Shown one piece after another: positions 36,587 through 45,857 of a stretch of 63,392 nucleotides of DNA (positions within the stretch are counted from its first letter, which is position 1; every line of letters begins with the position of its first letter). The notes under the pieces were generated by a model. The model searched no databases. It was not told the DNA's origin and saw nothing but the letters and a program-made list of their open reading frames with translations. The translations under genes and the position numbers were made by a program. The stretch covers positions 1-63,392 of the forward strand of contig NZ_FZOS01000020.1 in NCBI RefSeq assembly GCF_900188165.1, written 5' to 3'. Source of the DNA: Edaphosphingomonas laterariae (GTDB lineage Bacteria; Pseudomonadota; Alphaproteobacteria; Sphingomonadales; Sphingomonadaceae).

Positions 36587-37576
36587 ATGCGGGCGATGGT
36601 GCTGGACCAGTTTGGCGGTCCCGAAGTCTTGCACATGGCCGAAATCGAGCGGCCGGCGGCCCAGCCGGGCGGCGTTGTCGTCCAGGTCGCTTATGCCAGC
36701 GTCAATCCGGCCGACTGGAAGGCCCGCGAAGGCTGGCTGGCGCAATATTTCAACTATCAGTTCCCCTTCGTCGTCGGTTTCGACGCCGCCGGCATCGTTG
36801 CCGAGGTGGGTGAAGGCGTGACCGGGGTGAAGGTGGGCGACCGCGTCGTCACCGCATCCAACCAGGGCCGGGGCGAGCGCGGTTCCTATGCCGAATATGT
36901 CGCGTCCGACGTGGAACGCGTCGTCAAGCTGCCCGACGGGGTGGCACTGCGCGAGGCCGCGACGCTGCCGACCGCCGGCATGACGGCATGGGAAGCCGTG
37001 ACCAACGTGGCCAATGTGAAGGCGGGGCAGAAGGTGCTGGTGAATGGCGGCGCCGGCGGTACCGGCAGCTTCGCCATCCAGCTTGCCAAGATGGCGGGCG
37101 CGGAAGTGGCGGCCACCTGCGGCCCGCACAATGTGGATTATGTCCGCAGCCTGGGCGCGGATCTTGCCATCGATTACCGCAAGGGCGGCGTGGCCGATGC
37201 CGTGCGCGCCTGGGCGCCCGACGGCGTGGACGCGGTGATCGACACGGTCGGCCAGGGCAGCCTGCTCGATTCGATCGAAATGGTGAAGCGCGGCGGCGTG
37301 GTGACGCCGATCACCACGCTGATCGCCGACGAAACCATGCCCGATGCCGCGCGCGCGGCGGAACTGGGCGTGCGGATCGAGATCGCATCGTCCACCTTCC
37401 CCAACCAGCCGGCGCAGCTGCGCGGCTTGGTCGACGCGCTGGGCGCGGGCCGCATCCGCGTGCCGGAAATCACCGAACTGCCGCTCGATCAGGCGGGCGA
37501 GGCGCATATACGCGTCGCCGCCGGCCATGTCCGCGGCAAGATCGTGCTTCATGTCAGCGACGAGGTGGGCCAGTGA
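36587..37576 (+). CDS. Zinc-independent MDR quinone oxidoreductase-like protein
   Basis: This 329-aa medium-chain dehydrogenase/reductase has an N-terminal GroES-like part (YASVNPADWKAREGW, GFDAAGIVAEVGEGV) and an NADPH Rossmann domain (VLVNGGAGGTGSFAIQLAKMAGAEV). It lacks the zinc-ligand Cys set, as quinone/enone reductases do. GAGGAGAG precedes ATG 36587. It is the first gene of a six-gene operon; GTGA overlap couples it to the next. It probably reduces an enone or quinone intermediate of an unidentified pathway. Confidence 0.88.
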   Translation: MRAMVLDQFGGPEVLHMAEIERPAAQPGGVVVQVAYASVNPADWKAREGWLAQYFNYQFPFVVGFDAAGIVAEVGEGVTGVKVGDRVVTASNQGRGERGSYAEYVASDVERVVKLPDGVALREAATLPTAGMTAWEAVTNVANVKAGQKVLVNGGAGGTGSFAIQLAKMAGAEVAATCGPHNVDYVRSLGADLAIDYRKGGVADAVRAWAPDGVDAVIDTVGQGSLLDSIEMVKRGGVVTPITTLIADETMPDAARAAELGVRIEIASSTFPNQPAQLRGLVDALGAGRIRVPEITELPLDQAGEAHIRVAAGHVRGKIVLHVSDEVGQ

Positions 37577-37923
37577 GCGCCGAAACGATCTGGACCGTCG
37601 ATGACGTCCGCACCAAGCCGGGCCAGGGCCAGGCTTTCCTGAAGGCCTATCGCGAACATTATGTGCCGGGCGCCGAGGCACGCGGCATGCGGCTCGTCCA
37701 CGCCAAGGTGGAACCCGCCATGTGGCTGGACGACGAACCCAACCGGCTGCTGCTGGTGTGGGCGCTGGATCATGTCGGCACGGTGTGGGGCGCCAAGCAT
37801 GTCGCGCGCATGACGCCCGACGTGGACCATTTCTGGAATGACATCGCGCCGCCGCTGATCGAGGCGCGCACCCGATCGGTGATGGCCGAGGCGGACCAGC
37901 TGGAGGCGCTCGCCAATGTATAA
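37573..37923 (+). CDS. Small ferredoxin-like-fold protein (NIPSNAP/Dabb-like)
   Basis: This 116-aa protein starts at GTG 37573 inside the stop of the oxidoreductase. It has an N-terminal WTVDDVRTKPGQGQAFLKAYREHYVPGAE pattern and mid LLLVWALDHVGTVWGAKH region, reminiscent of NIPSNAP/Dabb alpha-beta proteins that often serve as small dehydratases, monooxygenases or ligand-binding proteins. No family is assigned with certainty. Its overlap with both neighbours (4 bp and 8 bp) shows it is a real operon member. Confidence 0.65.
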   Translation: MSAETIWTVDDVRTKPGQGQAFLKAYREHYVPGAEARGMRLVHAKVEPAMWLDDEPNRLLLVWALDHVGTVWGAKHVARMTPDVDHFWNDIAPPLIEARTRSVMAEADQLEALANV

Positions 37924-38575
37924 TCTGCTTTTCGTCATCGGCTTCGCTGAAGGCGCCGACACCGCCGCGCGCGATGCGTTCACCGCCAAGCTCAGTGCCT
38001 TTGGCGGCACCGCGCAGGTGCGCAACGCGACGATCCAGCCGACGCTGCCCGGCGTCTATAATGGCGGCGATCTGATCTGCCGTTTCGTGTTCGACGACGA
38101 CGCCGCGCTAACCGCCGCCACGACCGGCGCAGACTGGGCCGCGATCGAAGCCGGACTGGCGGACAAGGCACTCGTCGCCAGCCTTGAACGCGTCGAATAT
38201 GAAGGCGGGCTGGCCGGCGGATCATCCGACGGGACCAAGCTCTATCGCGTCGCCTTGTTCTGCGCGAACGTGAGCCCGACCGAGGAGCGGCTGGCCGCGT
38301 TCGGCCGGCAGACCGCGTCGATGCCGCGCTACATCAAGGCCATTCGCCGCTGGCAGGTTTCCAGCACCGTCAAGGCCAGCGGGCTCAACCCGTGGACCCA
38401 TGTGTGGGAGCAGGAATATGACGGCATCGAGGGGCTGAACGGCCCCTACATGATGCACCCCGCGCACTGGGCGCATGTCGAACGCTGGTTCGACACCGAA
38501 TATCCCGATTACCTCGTCGATCGCGTGCTGGTGCACACCTTCTGCGCCATCGACGCGCCCGTCATCATCGCCTGA
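37916..38575 (+). CDS. Dabb/EthD-like alpha-beta barrel protein
   Basis: This 219-aa protein looks like two ferredoxin-fold repeats. The C-terminal half has the pattern of stress-responsive A/B-barrel proteins (SSTVKASGLNPWTHVWEQEYD...YMMHPAHWAHVERWF). It overlaps the preceding gene by 8 bp. Such proteins act in sphingomonad catabolic operons as small isomerases, dehydratases or unknown accessory proteins; the reaction here is not identifiable from sequence. Confidence 0.65.
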   Translation: MYNLLFVIGFAEGADTAARDAFTAKLSAFGGTAQVRNATIQPTLPGVYNGGDLICRFVFDDDAALTAATTGADWAAIEAGLADKALVASLERVEYEGGLAGGSSDGTKLYRVALFCANVSPTEERLAAFGRQTASMPRYIKAIRRWQVSSTVKASGLNPWTHVWEQEYDGIEGLNGPYMMHPAHWAHVERWFDTEYPDYLVDRVLVHTFCAIDAPVIIA

Positions 38576-38602
38576 CATAACGAACATCCGGGAGAGATTA
38601 TC

Positions 38603-39502
38603 ATGAGCACGAGCGCAAGGCCGCTTGAGGGCAAGGTCGCCCTCGTCACCGGTGCCAGCCGCGGCATCGGCCAGGCCATCGCCCGACGGCTGGCTTCGGC
38701 CGGCGCGACGGTGGTCGTCACCGCCCGTTCGGCGACGCAGCCCGCCACCCAGAAACGCTTCGGCGGCGAACAGGTGATCCCCGGCACGCTCGCCGAAACC
38801 GTGGCGCTGATCGAAGCCGATGGCGGCAAGGCGTTCGCCGTGCCGGCCGATCTGGAAAATGCCGAACAGCGCGGCAGCCTGGTGCAGCGTGCCGTGGAAG
38901 CGGCCGGGCGGCTCGACATCCTGGTCAACAATGCCGGTTATGCCGATTATGGCCGCATTGAGAGCATGTCCGACGACACGTTCGACCGGACGATCACCCA
39001 TTATCTGCGTGCGCCCTTCCAGCTCATCCGCGATGCGATTCCGGTGATGAAGGCGCAAGGCGCGGGCTGGATCGTCAATATCGGTTCGGTGACGACGCTG
39101 CCGCCGACCCGGCCCTACATCGATTATGCGCGCGCCGGCGGCGACACGCTTTATGCCAGCGCCAAGGCGGCGCTCCACCGCTTCACGCAGGGGCTGGCGG
39201 CCGAGATGGTCGACCATAATATCGCGGTGAACGTGGTCGGCCCGTCGACGGCGATCCGCACGCCCGGCGCCGACGCGCTGATCCCGGCCGATTATCCTTG
39301 CGAGGATGTCGCCTATCTCGCCGAAACCGTGCTCGCCATGTGCGAACTGCCGGCGGCCGAACGCACCGGCCATATCGGTTTTTCGATGCACTGGCCGCAC
39401 GCCCACAAGCGCCGGGTGATGAGCCTCGACGGCAAGACCGAACTGCCGGCCGCCGAGCCGCCCGCCTGGTCGCACCCCGACGTCGTGGCCGCCGGCTACT
39501 GA
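38603..39502 (+). CDS. Short-chain dehydrogenase/reductase
   Basis: This 299-aa SDR has VTGASRGIGQAIARRLASAG, LVNNAGYADY, a Ser in VNIGSVTT and the YASAK active site. It also has an extra insertion between strands (DYARAGGDTLYASAK) and a longer C-terminal tail than classical 250-aa members. GGGAGAG lies upstream. It is likely an NAD(P)-dependent alcohol dehydrogenase of the same unidentified pathway as its operon neighbours. Confidence 0.88.
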   Translation: MSTSARPLEGKVALVTGASRGIGQAIARRLASAGATVVVTARSATQPATQKRFGGEQVIPGTLAETVALIEADGGKAFAVPADLENAEQRGSLVQRAVEAAGRLDILVNNAGYADYGRIESMSDDTFDRTITHYLRAPFQLIRDAIPVMKAQGAGWIVNIGSVTTLPPTRPYIDYARAGGDTLYASAKAALHRFTQGLAAEMVDHNIAVNVVGPSTAIRTPGADALIPADYPCEDVAYLAETVLAMCELPAAERTGHIGFSMHWPHAHKRRVMSLDGKTELPAAEPPAWSHPDVVAAGY

Positions 39503-39530
39503 CGCGGACACGCGGGAGAGGAGACAAGAT

Positions 39531-40472
39531 ATGCCGATGGATCCGCAGATCGAAGCAATGTTGGCCTCAGCGCCGGCATGGCCGCCGGTCAGTTCGATGC
39601 CGGTGGAGGAATTGCGGGCGGCGGTGCGGGCAAGCTCGCTCGCCATCCCGCCGCTCGACGTGCCGCTGGCGAGCATAAGCGACGACGCGATCGAGGGGCC
39701 GGGCGGCCCCATCCCGATCCGCATCTACACGCCGGCGGGTGAAGGCCCCTTCCCCGGCATCGTCTATTTCCACGGCGGCGGCTGGGTGGTCGGCGATCTC
39801 GACACGCAGGACATGATCGCGCGCGGGCTGGCGCACGGAGCGGACGCGGTGGTGGTGTCCGTCGATTACCGGCTGTCGCCCGAACACCCCTTCCCGGCGG
39901 CGCCCGACGATGCCTGGGCGGCGACCCTGTGGACCGCGCGCCATGCCGCCGGCCTGAACATCGATCCCGCCCGCCTGGCCGTGGCAGGCGACAGCGCCGG
40001 TGCCAATCTGGCGGCGGGCGTGGCACTCCGCGCGCGCGATGCCGGCGCACCGAAGCTCGTCGCGCAGGCGATGTTCTACGGATCGGGCAATTACCCGTCG
40101 GAAGAAACGCCCTCGTCGGAAGAGTTCGCCAAGGGCCCGCTGCTTTCGCGCGACGACGTGCATTTCTTCTGGCGGCAATATCTGGCGGACCCGGACAAGG
40201 ACCAGCATCACCCATTGGCATCGCCGATCCGCGCGGCGAGCCATGCCGGCCTGCCACCCGCTTATATGGGCACCGCCGAGATCGATCCGTCGCGCGACGA
40301 TGGCGAGCGTTATGCTGCAAAGCTGGAAGCGGCGGGCGTGCCGGTGGAAACCAGGCGTTATGCCGGCATGGTCCACGGCTTCGTATCGTGGCTGGCCTTC
40401 CTGCCCGGCGCGCGGACGGCGATGGACGATGCCTGCGCCTTCCTGAAGCGCCAATTCGCGGCGCAGAACTGA
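39531..40472 (+). CDS. HSL-family alpha/beta hydrolase (esterase/lipase)
   Basis: This 313-aa hormone-sensitive-lipase-type esterase has the oxyanion-hole motif FHGGGWVVGD, the nucleophile elbow GDSAGANLA, acid Asp in GTAEIDPSRDDGERYA and His in GMVHGFVSWL. It should hydrolyse a short-chain ester or lactone in the cytosol. GGGAGAGGAG precedes ATG 39531. Its place between two SDRs suggests it opens an ester/lactone intermediate. Confidence 0.92.
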   Translation: MPMDPQIEAMLASAPAWPPVSSMPVEELRAAVRASSLAIPPLDVPLASISDDAIEGPGGPIPIRIYTPAGEGPFPGIVYFHGGGWVVGDLDTQDMIARGLAHGADAVVVSVDYRLSPEHPFPAAPDDAWAATLWTARHAAGLNIDPARLAVAGDSAGANLAAGVALRARDAGAPKLVAQAMFYGSGNYPSEETPSSEEFAKGPLLSRDDVHFFWRQYLADPDKDQHHPLASPIRAASHAGLPPAYMGTAEIDPSRDDGERYAAKLEAAGVPVETRRYAGMVHGFVSWLAFLPGARTAMDDACAFLKRQFAAQN

Positions 40473-40499
40473 ACCACAGCAGATTATTCGGGAGAGTTT

Positions 40500-41354
40500 A
40501 TGACGACGGACAGGCAGGCCTTTGAAGGCGGCGTGGCGGTGATCACCGGCGCCGGCGCAGGCATCGGATCGGGCCTTGCGCGCCGCGCGGGCGAACTGGG
40601 CATGACGGTGGTCGTGACCGACATTTCGGCCGAGCGGGCCGAGGCGGTGGCCGGCGAAATCAAGGCCAAGGGCGGCAAGGCCGAGGCGCTGGTGGTTGAC
40701 GTTTCCAAGCCGACCGAGCTGGATCGCCTGGCCAAACAGGTTCACGATCAGTTCGGCGATGTCCGCCTTCTGGTCAACAATGCCGGCATCGAGACCATCG
40801 GCTTCACCTGGGAAATCCCGATCGAGCGGTGGGAAGCGACGCTGAACATCAACATCCACGGCATCGTCCACGGCGTGCGCGCCTTCGCGCCCTATATGCT
40901 GGATGCGGGCAAGCCGGCGTGGATCGCCAATCTGGCTTCGGTGGGCGCGTTCTCGGTGATGCCGACGCAGACCGCCTACATCATGACCAAGCATGCCGTG
41001 CAGTCGTTCAGCGAATGCCTGTATCTGGAAATGCAGCTGAAAGAGGCGCCGATCCACGTCAGCTCGATCATGCCCGGCATGCTCAAGACCAGCATCTTCG
41101 AAGCCAGCGCCGGCCAGGGCGAACCGGCGGACGCATCGACGCACCGCAAGGTGATGCACGACCTGATGGCCAATTACGGCATGGATCTGGCCGAAGGCTG
41201 CAAGGTCATTCTGGAACAGGTGGCGGAAGGCAAATTCTGGGTATCGACCCAGCCGGAAATGACGCAGGCGGCGGTGGACGGCCGCATCCAGTTTTTCCGC
41301 GATCAGGCCCCGCCCTTCCTGTCCGAACAGGCGAAACAACTGCTGGCCCATTGA
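40500..41354 (+). CDS. Short-chain dehydrogenase/reductase
   Basis: This 284-aa SDR has VITGAGAGIGSGLARRAGELG, LVNNAGIETIG, Ser in IANLASVGAFS and an active-site Tyr-Lys pair in TAYIMTKHAV. The C-terminal tail (QLLAH) resembles the fabG-like/DltE-like group acting on bulky substrates. It is the last enzyme gene of the operon; a GC-rich hairpin follows 6 bp after its stop. Confidence 0.88.
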   Translation: MTTDRQAFEGGVAVITGAGAGIGSGLARRAGELGMTVVVTDISAERAEAVAGEIKAKGGKAEALVVDVSKPTELDRLAKQVHDQFGDVRLLVNNAGIETIGFTWEIPIERWEATLNINIHGIVHGVRAFAPYMLDAGKPAWIANLASVGAFSVMPTQTAYIMTKHAVQSFSECLYLEMQLKEAPIHVSSIMPGMLKTSIFEASAGQGEPADASTHRKVMHDLMANYGMDLAEGCKVILEQVAEGKFWVSTQPEMTQAAVDGRIQFFRDQAPPFLSEQAKQLLAH

Positions 41355-41359
41355 TAAGC

Positions 41360-41396
41360 GGGGCGGCCGGCGCATTGCCCATCGCCCGGCCGCCCC
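41360..41396 (+). terminator. GC hairpin closing the 36.6-41.4 kb operon
   Basis: GGGGCGGCCGG (41360-41370) and CCGGCCGCCCC (41386-41396) form a perfect 11-bp stem immediately after the SDR stop. No T-run follows. Confidence 0.6.
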
Positions 41397-41466
41397 ACAC
41401 CCAGCCAAGGCTGGCGGTAAGTAAATTGTTGCTTTCAAGCGTGCCGACCTGAGGTTACGGAAAGCC

Positions 41467-42204
41467 ATGACCAGAAAACGCCTGTCGAGCAGCGATCGCC
41501 GAGACTCCATTATCGAGGCGGCGACCGGCGTTTTCGCGCGCAGCGGCTTCAGTGGCGCCAAGACGCTGGATATCGCGCGGGCCGCCAATGTCTCCGAAGC
41601 GCTGGTGTTCCGCCACTTCCCCAACAAGGTGGCGATCTATCGCGCGGTGCTGCGCACGATCATCCGTTCGCAGGACGAAACGCTGAAGGTGCTGAGCGGC
41701 ACGACCCCCGATGCCGGCGGCATCATAGATCTGTTGCGCCGCACCTTCCTGCATAGCCTGCTCGGCAAGGACGCGCATAATGCACAAGGCACGCGCATCT
41801 ATTTTTCCAGCCTTGGCGGCGACGGCACCTATGCGTCGCTCGCCTATCGCCGGTCGATGCGGCTGTGGCTCGATCCGCTGGCCGTGGCGATGGAGGAAGC
41901 GCGCAAGGCGGGCGACATCACCGGACAGCCGATGCCGCCGCACAATGCCTTCATCTTCATCGAACATGTCAGTTCGATCATGCTGGTGTCGCGCACCCAC
42001 GAACCCGGCATCATCCCCTATGAAGGCGATGACGAACAATTGCTGGAAAATGCCGTGCGCTTCTGCGCGCGCGGGCTGGGCATGACCGACGCCGCGATCG
42101 AACGCCATCGCGATCTGATGCGGACGGCAGCGCCCGACAAGGCCATCGACGCCCCCGCCACCCCCAAGGCACCGGCCCGCAAGACGCGATCGAAAGCGGC
42201 CTAG
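41467..42204 (+). CDS. TetR/AcrR family regulator
   Basis: This 245-aa protein has a TetR HTH at about residues 10-55 (RRDSIIEAATGVFARSGFSGAKTLDIARAANVSEALVFRHFPNK) and a Lys/Arg/Ala-rich tail (APARKTRSKAA). It begins 70 bp after the hairpin that closes the catabolic operon, so it probably has its own promoter and is the likely controller of that operon. The effector is unknown. Confidence 0.9.
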   Translation: MTRKRLSSSDRRDSIIEAATGVFARSGFSGAKTLDIARAANVSEALVFRHFPNKVAIYRAVLRTIIRSQDETLKVLSGTTPDAGGIIDLLRRTFLHSLLGKDAHNAQGTRIYFSSLGGDGTYASLAYRRSMRLWLDPLAVAMEEARKAGDITGQPMPPHNAFIFIEHVSSIMLVSRTHEPGIIPYEGDDEQLLENAVRFCARGLGMTDAAIERHRDLMRTAAPDKAIDAPATPKAPARKTRSKAA

Positions 42205-42501
42205 GGACGCTCTACTGGTAGTTCCGCTTTCGCTGGATCCGGCTGGAACGGCGCACAACGCCAAACTTCCGAGCGCGCCATACCGCGAACATTTTCGACC
42301 GTCGGCCTTTGGGGACGCTCGATGTCCTCCGAGGACGGCATCTCGGTGGAGGCCGATCCCCGGCGGGAAGATCGGAAGTCAAAGTCGCGGTGACGGGGGT
42401 TTCGCCCAAGCTTCTCCGCCAACAGCACATTCGTCGACTAACCGCCTCCGTGCTTGACCAAAAAGTGGATGCGCGCAAAAAGCATGCGAGGAGTCATCAC
42501 G
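42205..42501. other. Intergenic stretch without a convincing gene
   Basis: Several short frames exist on both strands but none has a ribosome site plus a plausible protein composition. It marks the left border of a patch with mobile-element scraps and may be degraded sequence. Confidence 0.4.
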
Positions 42502-42819
42502 ATGAACGGACTGGTCGATTGGCTCGGAACGCTCCAACATGGAGGCGGAAAAGCCCTTCATCTCTGCTCATTTGAAGGACATCCGAATATCGACCCGGAC
42601 GGCGCGCGCGGCGCACAGCGATCGGACAGCCTGGCTTTTGGTGCCGAGCAAACCGGCACCGATATTGCACCCAAATTTTTTGTCACGCCCAACGGTCGTC
42701 GCACGGGCGATCCGAAGGGTGGAATATTAGTGCAAGACTTGCCGAATGAGATGAAAGCTCGAATCGAAGCGATCGAGCGAGACTGGGTAGCGACAGTTCG
42801 CCCGGCGCCGCCAACATGA
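42502..42819 (+). CDS. Hypothetical 105-aa protein
   Basis: ATG 42502 has AGGAG 8 nt upstream. The product is soluble, begins MNGLVDWLGTLQHGGGKAL and ends with a helix (NEMKARIEAIERDW). Codon use is ordinary. No family is recognised and the gene stands alone, so it could also be chance coding in degraded DNA. Confidence 0.35.
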   Translation: MNGLVDWLGTLQHGGGKALHLCSFEGHPNIDPDGARGAQRSDSLAFGAEQTGTDIAPKFFVTPNGRRTGDPKGGILVQDLPNEMKARIEAIERDWVATVRPAPPT

Positions 42820-42911
42820 CCGAACGGCCAGCGCCTTCCCGAGATTCATCGGGACACACAAAACCAAATAACCCAATCGATACGAAGTGATCGCGGACGC
42901 CACGGCATATT

Positions 42912-44021
42912 ATGCAATATGAAAAGCGATACATCCAATCTCACTGCGGACTTCGTGGAATTGCAGCAGCATTAGTGGTTTCATACCATTTGCAGTTTGG
43001 CGCAAATTATCTTTTTCACTTTGAAAGCGCTACGCCTTTCTTCAAGCGTGGATATTTATGGGTAGATTTGTTTTTTATTCTTAGTGGATTTATTATCAGC
43101 TTTACAACAGTCACCGTTGATGAAAAATTCACCAAAAATGAAATCGCGAGATTTTTCAGGCAGCGCTTTGCAAGAATATATCCACTACATTTGTTCTGCC
43201 TACTTTATTTAGTATCCGCATTAGGTATCATTGCCTTACTTCAGAACGCAATAGGCAGCAAAGTGAACGATCCACATTGGACGTCAGACGGCGCTGTATC
43301 ACTTTTAACGGAAGTTATTCTTATCCATGCATGGGGATTTGGCCACAACGTGGCGTGGAATATCCCTTCATGGTCGATAAGTGCGGAAGTATTCGCCTAT
43401 CTGCTCTTTCCGGCATTGTACGCCGCGGGCAAACACCCCTGGGCCCGTGCAGTGATGGTGGCTGGCTCCGTCCTATTGTTCTCCTGGATCGCCATCACTT
43501 CCGGCGATTTGGATATCATAAGCGGTGCAGCACCACTCCGCTGTTTGGCGGGCTTCATCATTGGCATGGAAATTTATAGAGCGCGCAATGTTTTCGGCGC
43601 AATGTCGGATAGCGTATCTAGCGCTGTTCAGATCGGGGCTGCGCTTGCCATCTTCGCCTTACTCTTGGTTCCCGCCAACGATGTTTTGCTCATTATACCA
43701 TTTGCACTCCTTGTGGGATGCACGTGGCATGACAAAGGCGCCATCGCCAAAATTTTAGCAAGCCGCCCGCTTCAGTGGCTCGGGGATTTATCATACTCCA
43801 TCTATCTGAATCACGTCTGCGTAATTCAGATTCTCTGGTTCTTTTGGGGACGCCTGACTGCAAAATTTAACTTCCCAGAACCAGAAAGCCGACTTGCCTG
43901 GATTGTGATAGTGTATTGCACAACGCTCCTTATATCCCATTTTACGTATCGCTATATTGAAAAGCCAGCTCGCCGCGCGCTAAGCCGTAGAGTCATAAGC
44001 GCGGAGCCAAAGCCGCATTGA
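42912..44021 (+). CDS. Acyltransferase 3 family membrane protein (OafA/YrhL-like)
   Basis: This 369-aa integral membrane acyltransferase has the conserved early His/Arg features (GLRGIAAALVVSYHLQF, then RRYL-like WVDLFFILSGFIISF), an FFRQRFARIYPLHLF loop with Arg, and about ten helices. Members O-acetylate polysaccharides, lipid A or peptidoglycan. The first half is clearly AT-richer (many TTT, AAT, TTA codons) than the surroundings, and mobile-element remnants follow, both signs of acquisition by transfer. No polysaccharide genes lie beside it. Confidence 0.9.
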   Translation: MQYEKRYIQSHCGLRGIAAALVVSYHLQFGANYLFHFESATPFFKRGYLWVDLFFILSGFIISFTTVTVDEKFTKNEIARFFRQRFARIYPLHLFCLLYLVSALGIIALLQNAIGSKVNDPHWTSDGAVSLLTEVILIHAWGFGHNVAWNIPSWSISAEVFAYLLFPALYAAGKHPWARAVMVAGSVLLFSWIAITSGDLDIISGAAPLRCLAGFIIGMEIYRARNVFGAMSDSVSSAVQIGAALAIFALLLVPANDVLLIIPFALLVGCTWHDKGAIAKILASRPLQWLGDLSYSIYLNHVCVIQILWFFWGRLTAKFNFPEPESRLAWIVIVYCTTLLISHFTYRYIEKPARRALSRRVISAEPKPH

Positions 44022-44033
44022 GGCACCCCAACG

Positions 44034-44367
44034 GAGCTTGATCGCCTATTTCGTCGATGATCGCGTTCGTCGACGATCATCGTGAAACATCACGTCGAGC
44101 CGATCCGCCATCCTGCCCATCCACGTCACGAGCACATCACGCAACGTCCGATGCCGCTATCGGAGCGCGTGCAAAGAGATCGGACACTCAAGCTCGAGAT
44201 CGCGCGCGTGTTCGCCAAGGAATCCGCGGCTTATGGCGTGCACAATGTGTGGCTGCCGATGACGCGGAAATGCCCTCCGGTTGCACGCTGCGCCATAGCT
44301 CGACTGATGCACGAGATAAGGTTGGCGTGACAAGCTGGTGTGCACGACGATCAGCGAAAAGGCGACG
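44034..44367 (+). pseudogene. IS3-family transposase remnant (OrfA tail and OrfB head, frameshifted)
   Basis: The segment begins with the end of an OrfA frame (ELDRLFRR then stop at 44058-44060) that overlaps an OrfB start by ATGA, as in IS3 elements. OrfB starts MIAFVDDHR, shifts frame, and continues as HVEPIR...LKLEIARVFAKESAAYGVHNVW...VARCAIARLMHE, then after another shift as VCTTISEKAT. The DDE catalytic core is absent. It starts 13 bp after the acyltransferase stop. Confidence 0.75.
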
Positions 44368-44466
44368 TCATTTCCCGCCAGTCGCCTTCCGGTGGCGATG
44401 TAGCCACCGCATTTGCCAGAATGCCCGCTGCCCGAAATCCGCGAACCGGCATGTCGCTGGGCATTA

Positions 44467-45177
44467 TCAGCCGGCAAAAGGTTCGGACTTGGGTCGGCGC
44501 TCAGCGGCGGATGGGTCAGCGCATCGGGCAATGGCGTTCGCTTGCTTGTGCTGCGCCCTATCCAGACTCCAATCGTTCCGGGTTGTCAGCTTGAACGACA
44601 GCGCCCCTGGCCGGGTATGCAGCCAGATCCGCGACAGCCTCTTGTGCGGGTCGGTAGGCTGATATTTGTAAACCGGTGCATTATCCTTGCAGTAAGCGAG
44701 ATCATAACGATCAAAATCCCACTCCGCATTAAAGGGCTGCACACGCGTTGGCTGTCCAACCTTGCGAACTATATGCTTATATGTTTCCAGCCATCGTTTA
44801 TCGATGGCTACGGAAGGGCGAATGCTTAGACAGGTGTCTTTGTCGGTGTACGGCGATGTTTGGATACAAGTTCGCCCGCCGTACATGATGTCTATATCCG
44901 TCGCATTGCCCAGATAATCGGTCGCCACTGCTCCGGCATCCCATTCGGGGAGCACGACACCTTGCGAATTAGCCATTGAACTAATGGTCTTGAATGCTTG
45001 AGGGACCGGCTGGCCTAAGCGGATGCCGAACCATTCCAGGTATTTATCGATGCGGGCGCGCAGCTCCGTTTGCTCCGCGACAGCCTCCTTCTGCCGAAGA
45101 TAGCGGACTGCTACCGTCGCCAATGTCGCTGTGATTATGACACAGATAACGAAAATAACTATCAATCGCCTCGACAT
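44467..45177 (-). CDS. Hypothetical membrane-anchored protein
   Basis: This 236-aa protein has one N-terminal transmembrane helix (about residues 4-24, LIVIFVICVIITATLATVAV) and a soluble, probably periplasmic domain containing four cysteines and several Trp/Tyr residues. No family is recognised. A short heptad-like stretch (QKEAVAEQTELRARIDKYLEW) follows the helix. Its 3' end reaches within 100 bp of the IS3 remnant, so the C-terminus may have been altered. Confidence 0.6.
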   Translation of the reverse strand: MSRRLIVIFVICVIITATLATVAVRYLRQKEAVAEQTELRARIDKYLEWFGIRLGQPVPQAFKTISSMANSQGVVLPEWDAGAVATDYLGNATDIDIMYGGRTCIQTSPYTDKDTCLSIRPSVAIDKRWLETYKHIVRKVGQPTRVQPFNAEWDFDRYDLAYCKDNAPVYKYQPTDPHKRLSRIWLHTRPGALSFKLTTRNDWSLDRAQHKQANAIARCADPSAAERRPKSEPFAG

Positions 45178-45340
45178 CGCACCCCTCTTACATCTCGATC
45201 ACATATCCCGACATATCAATCAATGATAAATAAATTTCCTATAACTCCTTGAAGGAATTTTCTGATAGCACCCATGCCGCAGCCGCCGACTTTTCGGACG
45301 TGAGACTAGTCAGTATAAATTCGGGCATGCAGCCACTGAT

Positions 45341-45637
45341 TCAACTTTTCCGGGACGATATTTCTCGTCGATCTGCCAGCCGTTGACGATGGCTCATTGC
45401 TTCCGTGATTAGTTCTTCACTTCGCCCTTCAGTGATATTGAACCGCTGCGCGCTTCGTGCTGCCGGGATTAGCAGATGCCGGATCAGCACCTCATGCCTG
45501 CGGCGGAACGAACGGCACGCCAGCCGTTCCATAGGGAAAGGCAACTGGTCTATCCGGTTGCGGACGAGCCCCTCCGCGAGGAGTTTACCCATCAATTGCT
45601 CCAGTTCGAACACGCCGGGGAACTCCTTGTCCCGCAT
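45341..45637 (-). CDS. Hypothetical basic protein, possibly remnant
   Basis: From ATG 45637 a 98-aa, Arg-rich helical protein is encoded (MRDKEFPGVFELEQLMGKLL...). The same frame upstream reads sensibly (LPGVTVRLGYRR) through an in-frame TGA, so this may be the 3' part of a broken larger gene. No ribosome site or homologue was identified. Confidence 0.3.
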   Translation of the reverse strand: MRDKEFPGVFELEQLMGKLLAEGLVRNRIDQLPFPMERLACRSFRRRHEVLIRHLLIPAARSAQRFNITEGRSEELITEAMSHRQRLADRREISSRKS

Positions 45638-45857
45638 CGCCACCCGATCGATCCAACGCGGATCTCAGCGGCGATAGCCCAGCCGAACGGTGACGCCCGG
45701 CAGCAGACGTTCTTTCGTTCAGCAGCACTTTGTCACATCGCGGCACGATGAGGCCGCCTAATTGGATGTCGGAGCTGGGCCGGACCCCGATCATCGGTGG
45801 CAACGCCCGATGCAATCGCGGTTGCCTGGCCTATGTGGCGGAGCAGATGGAGTTGAG

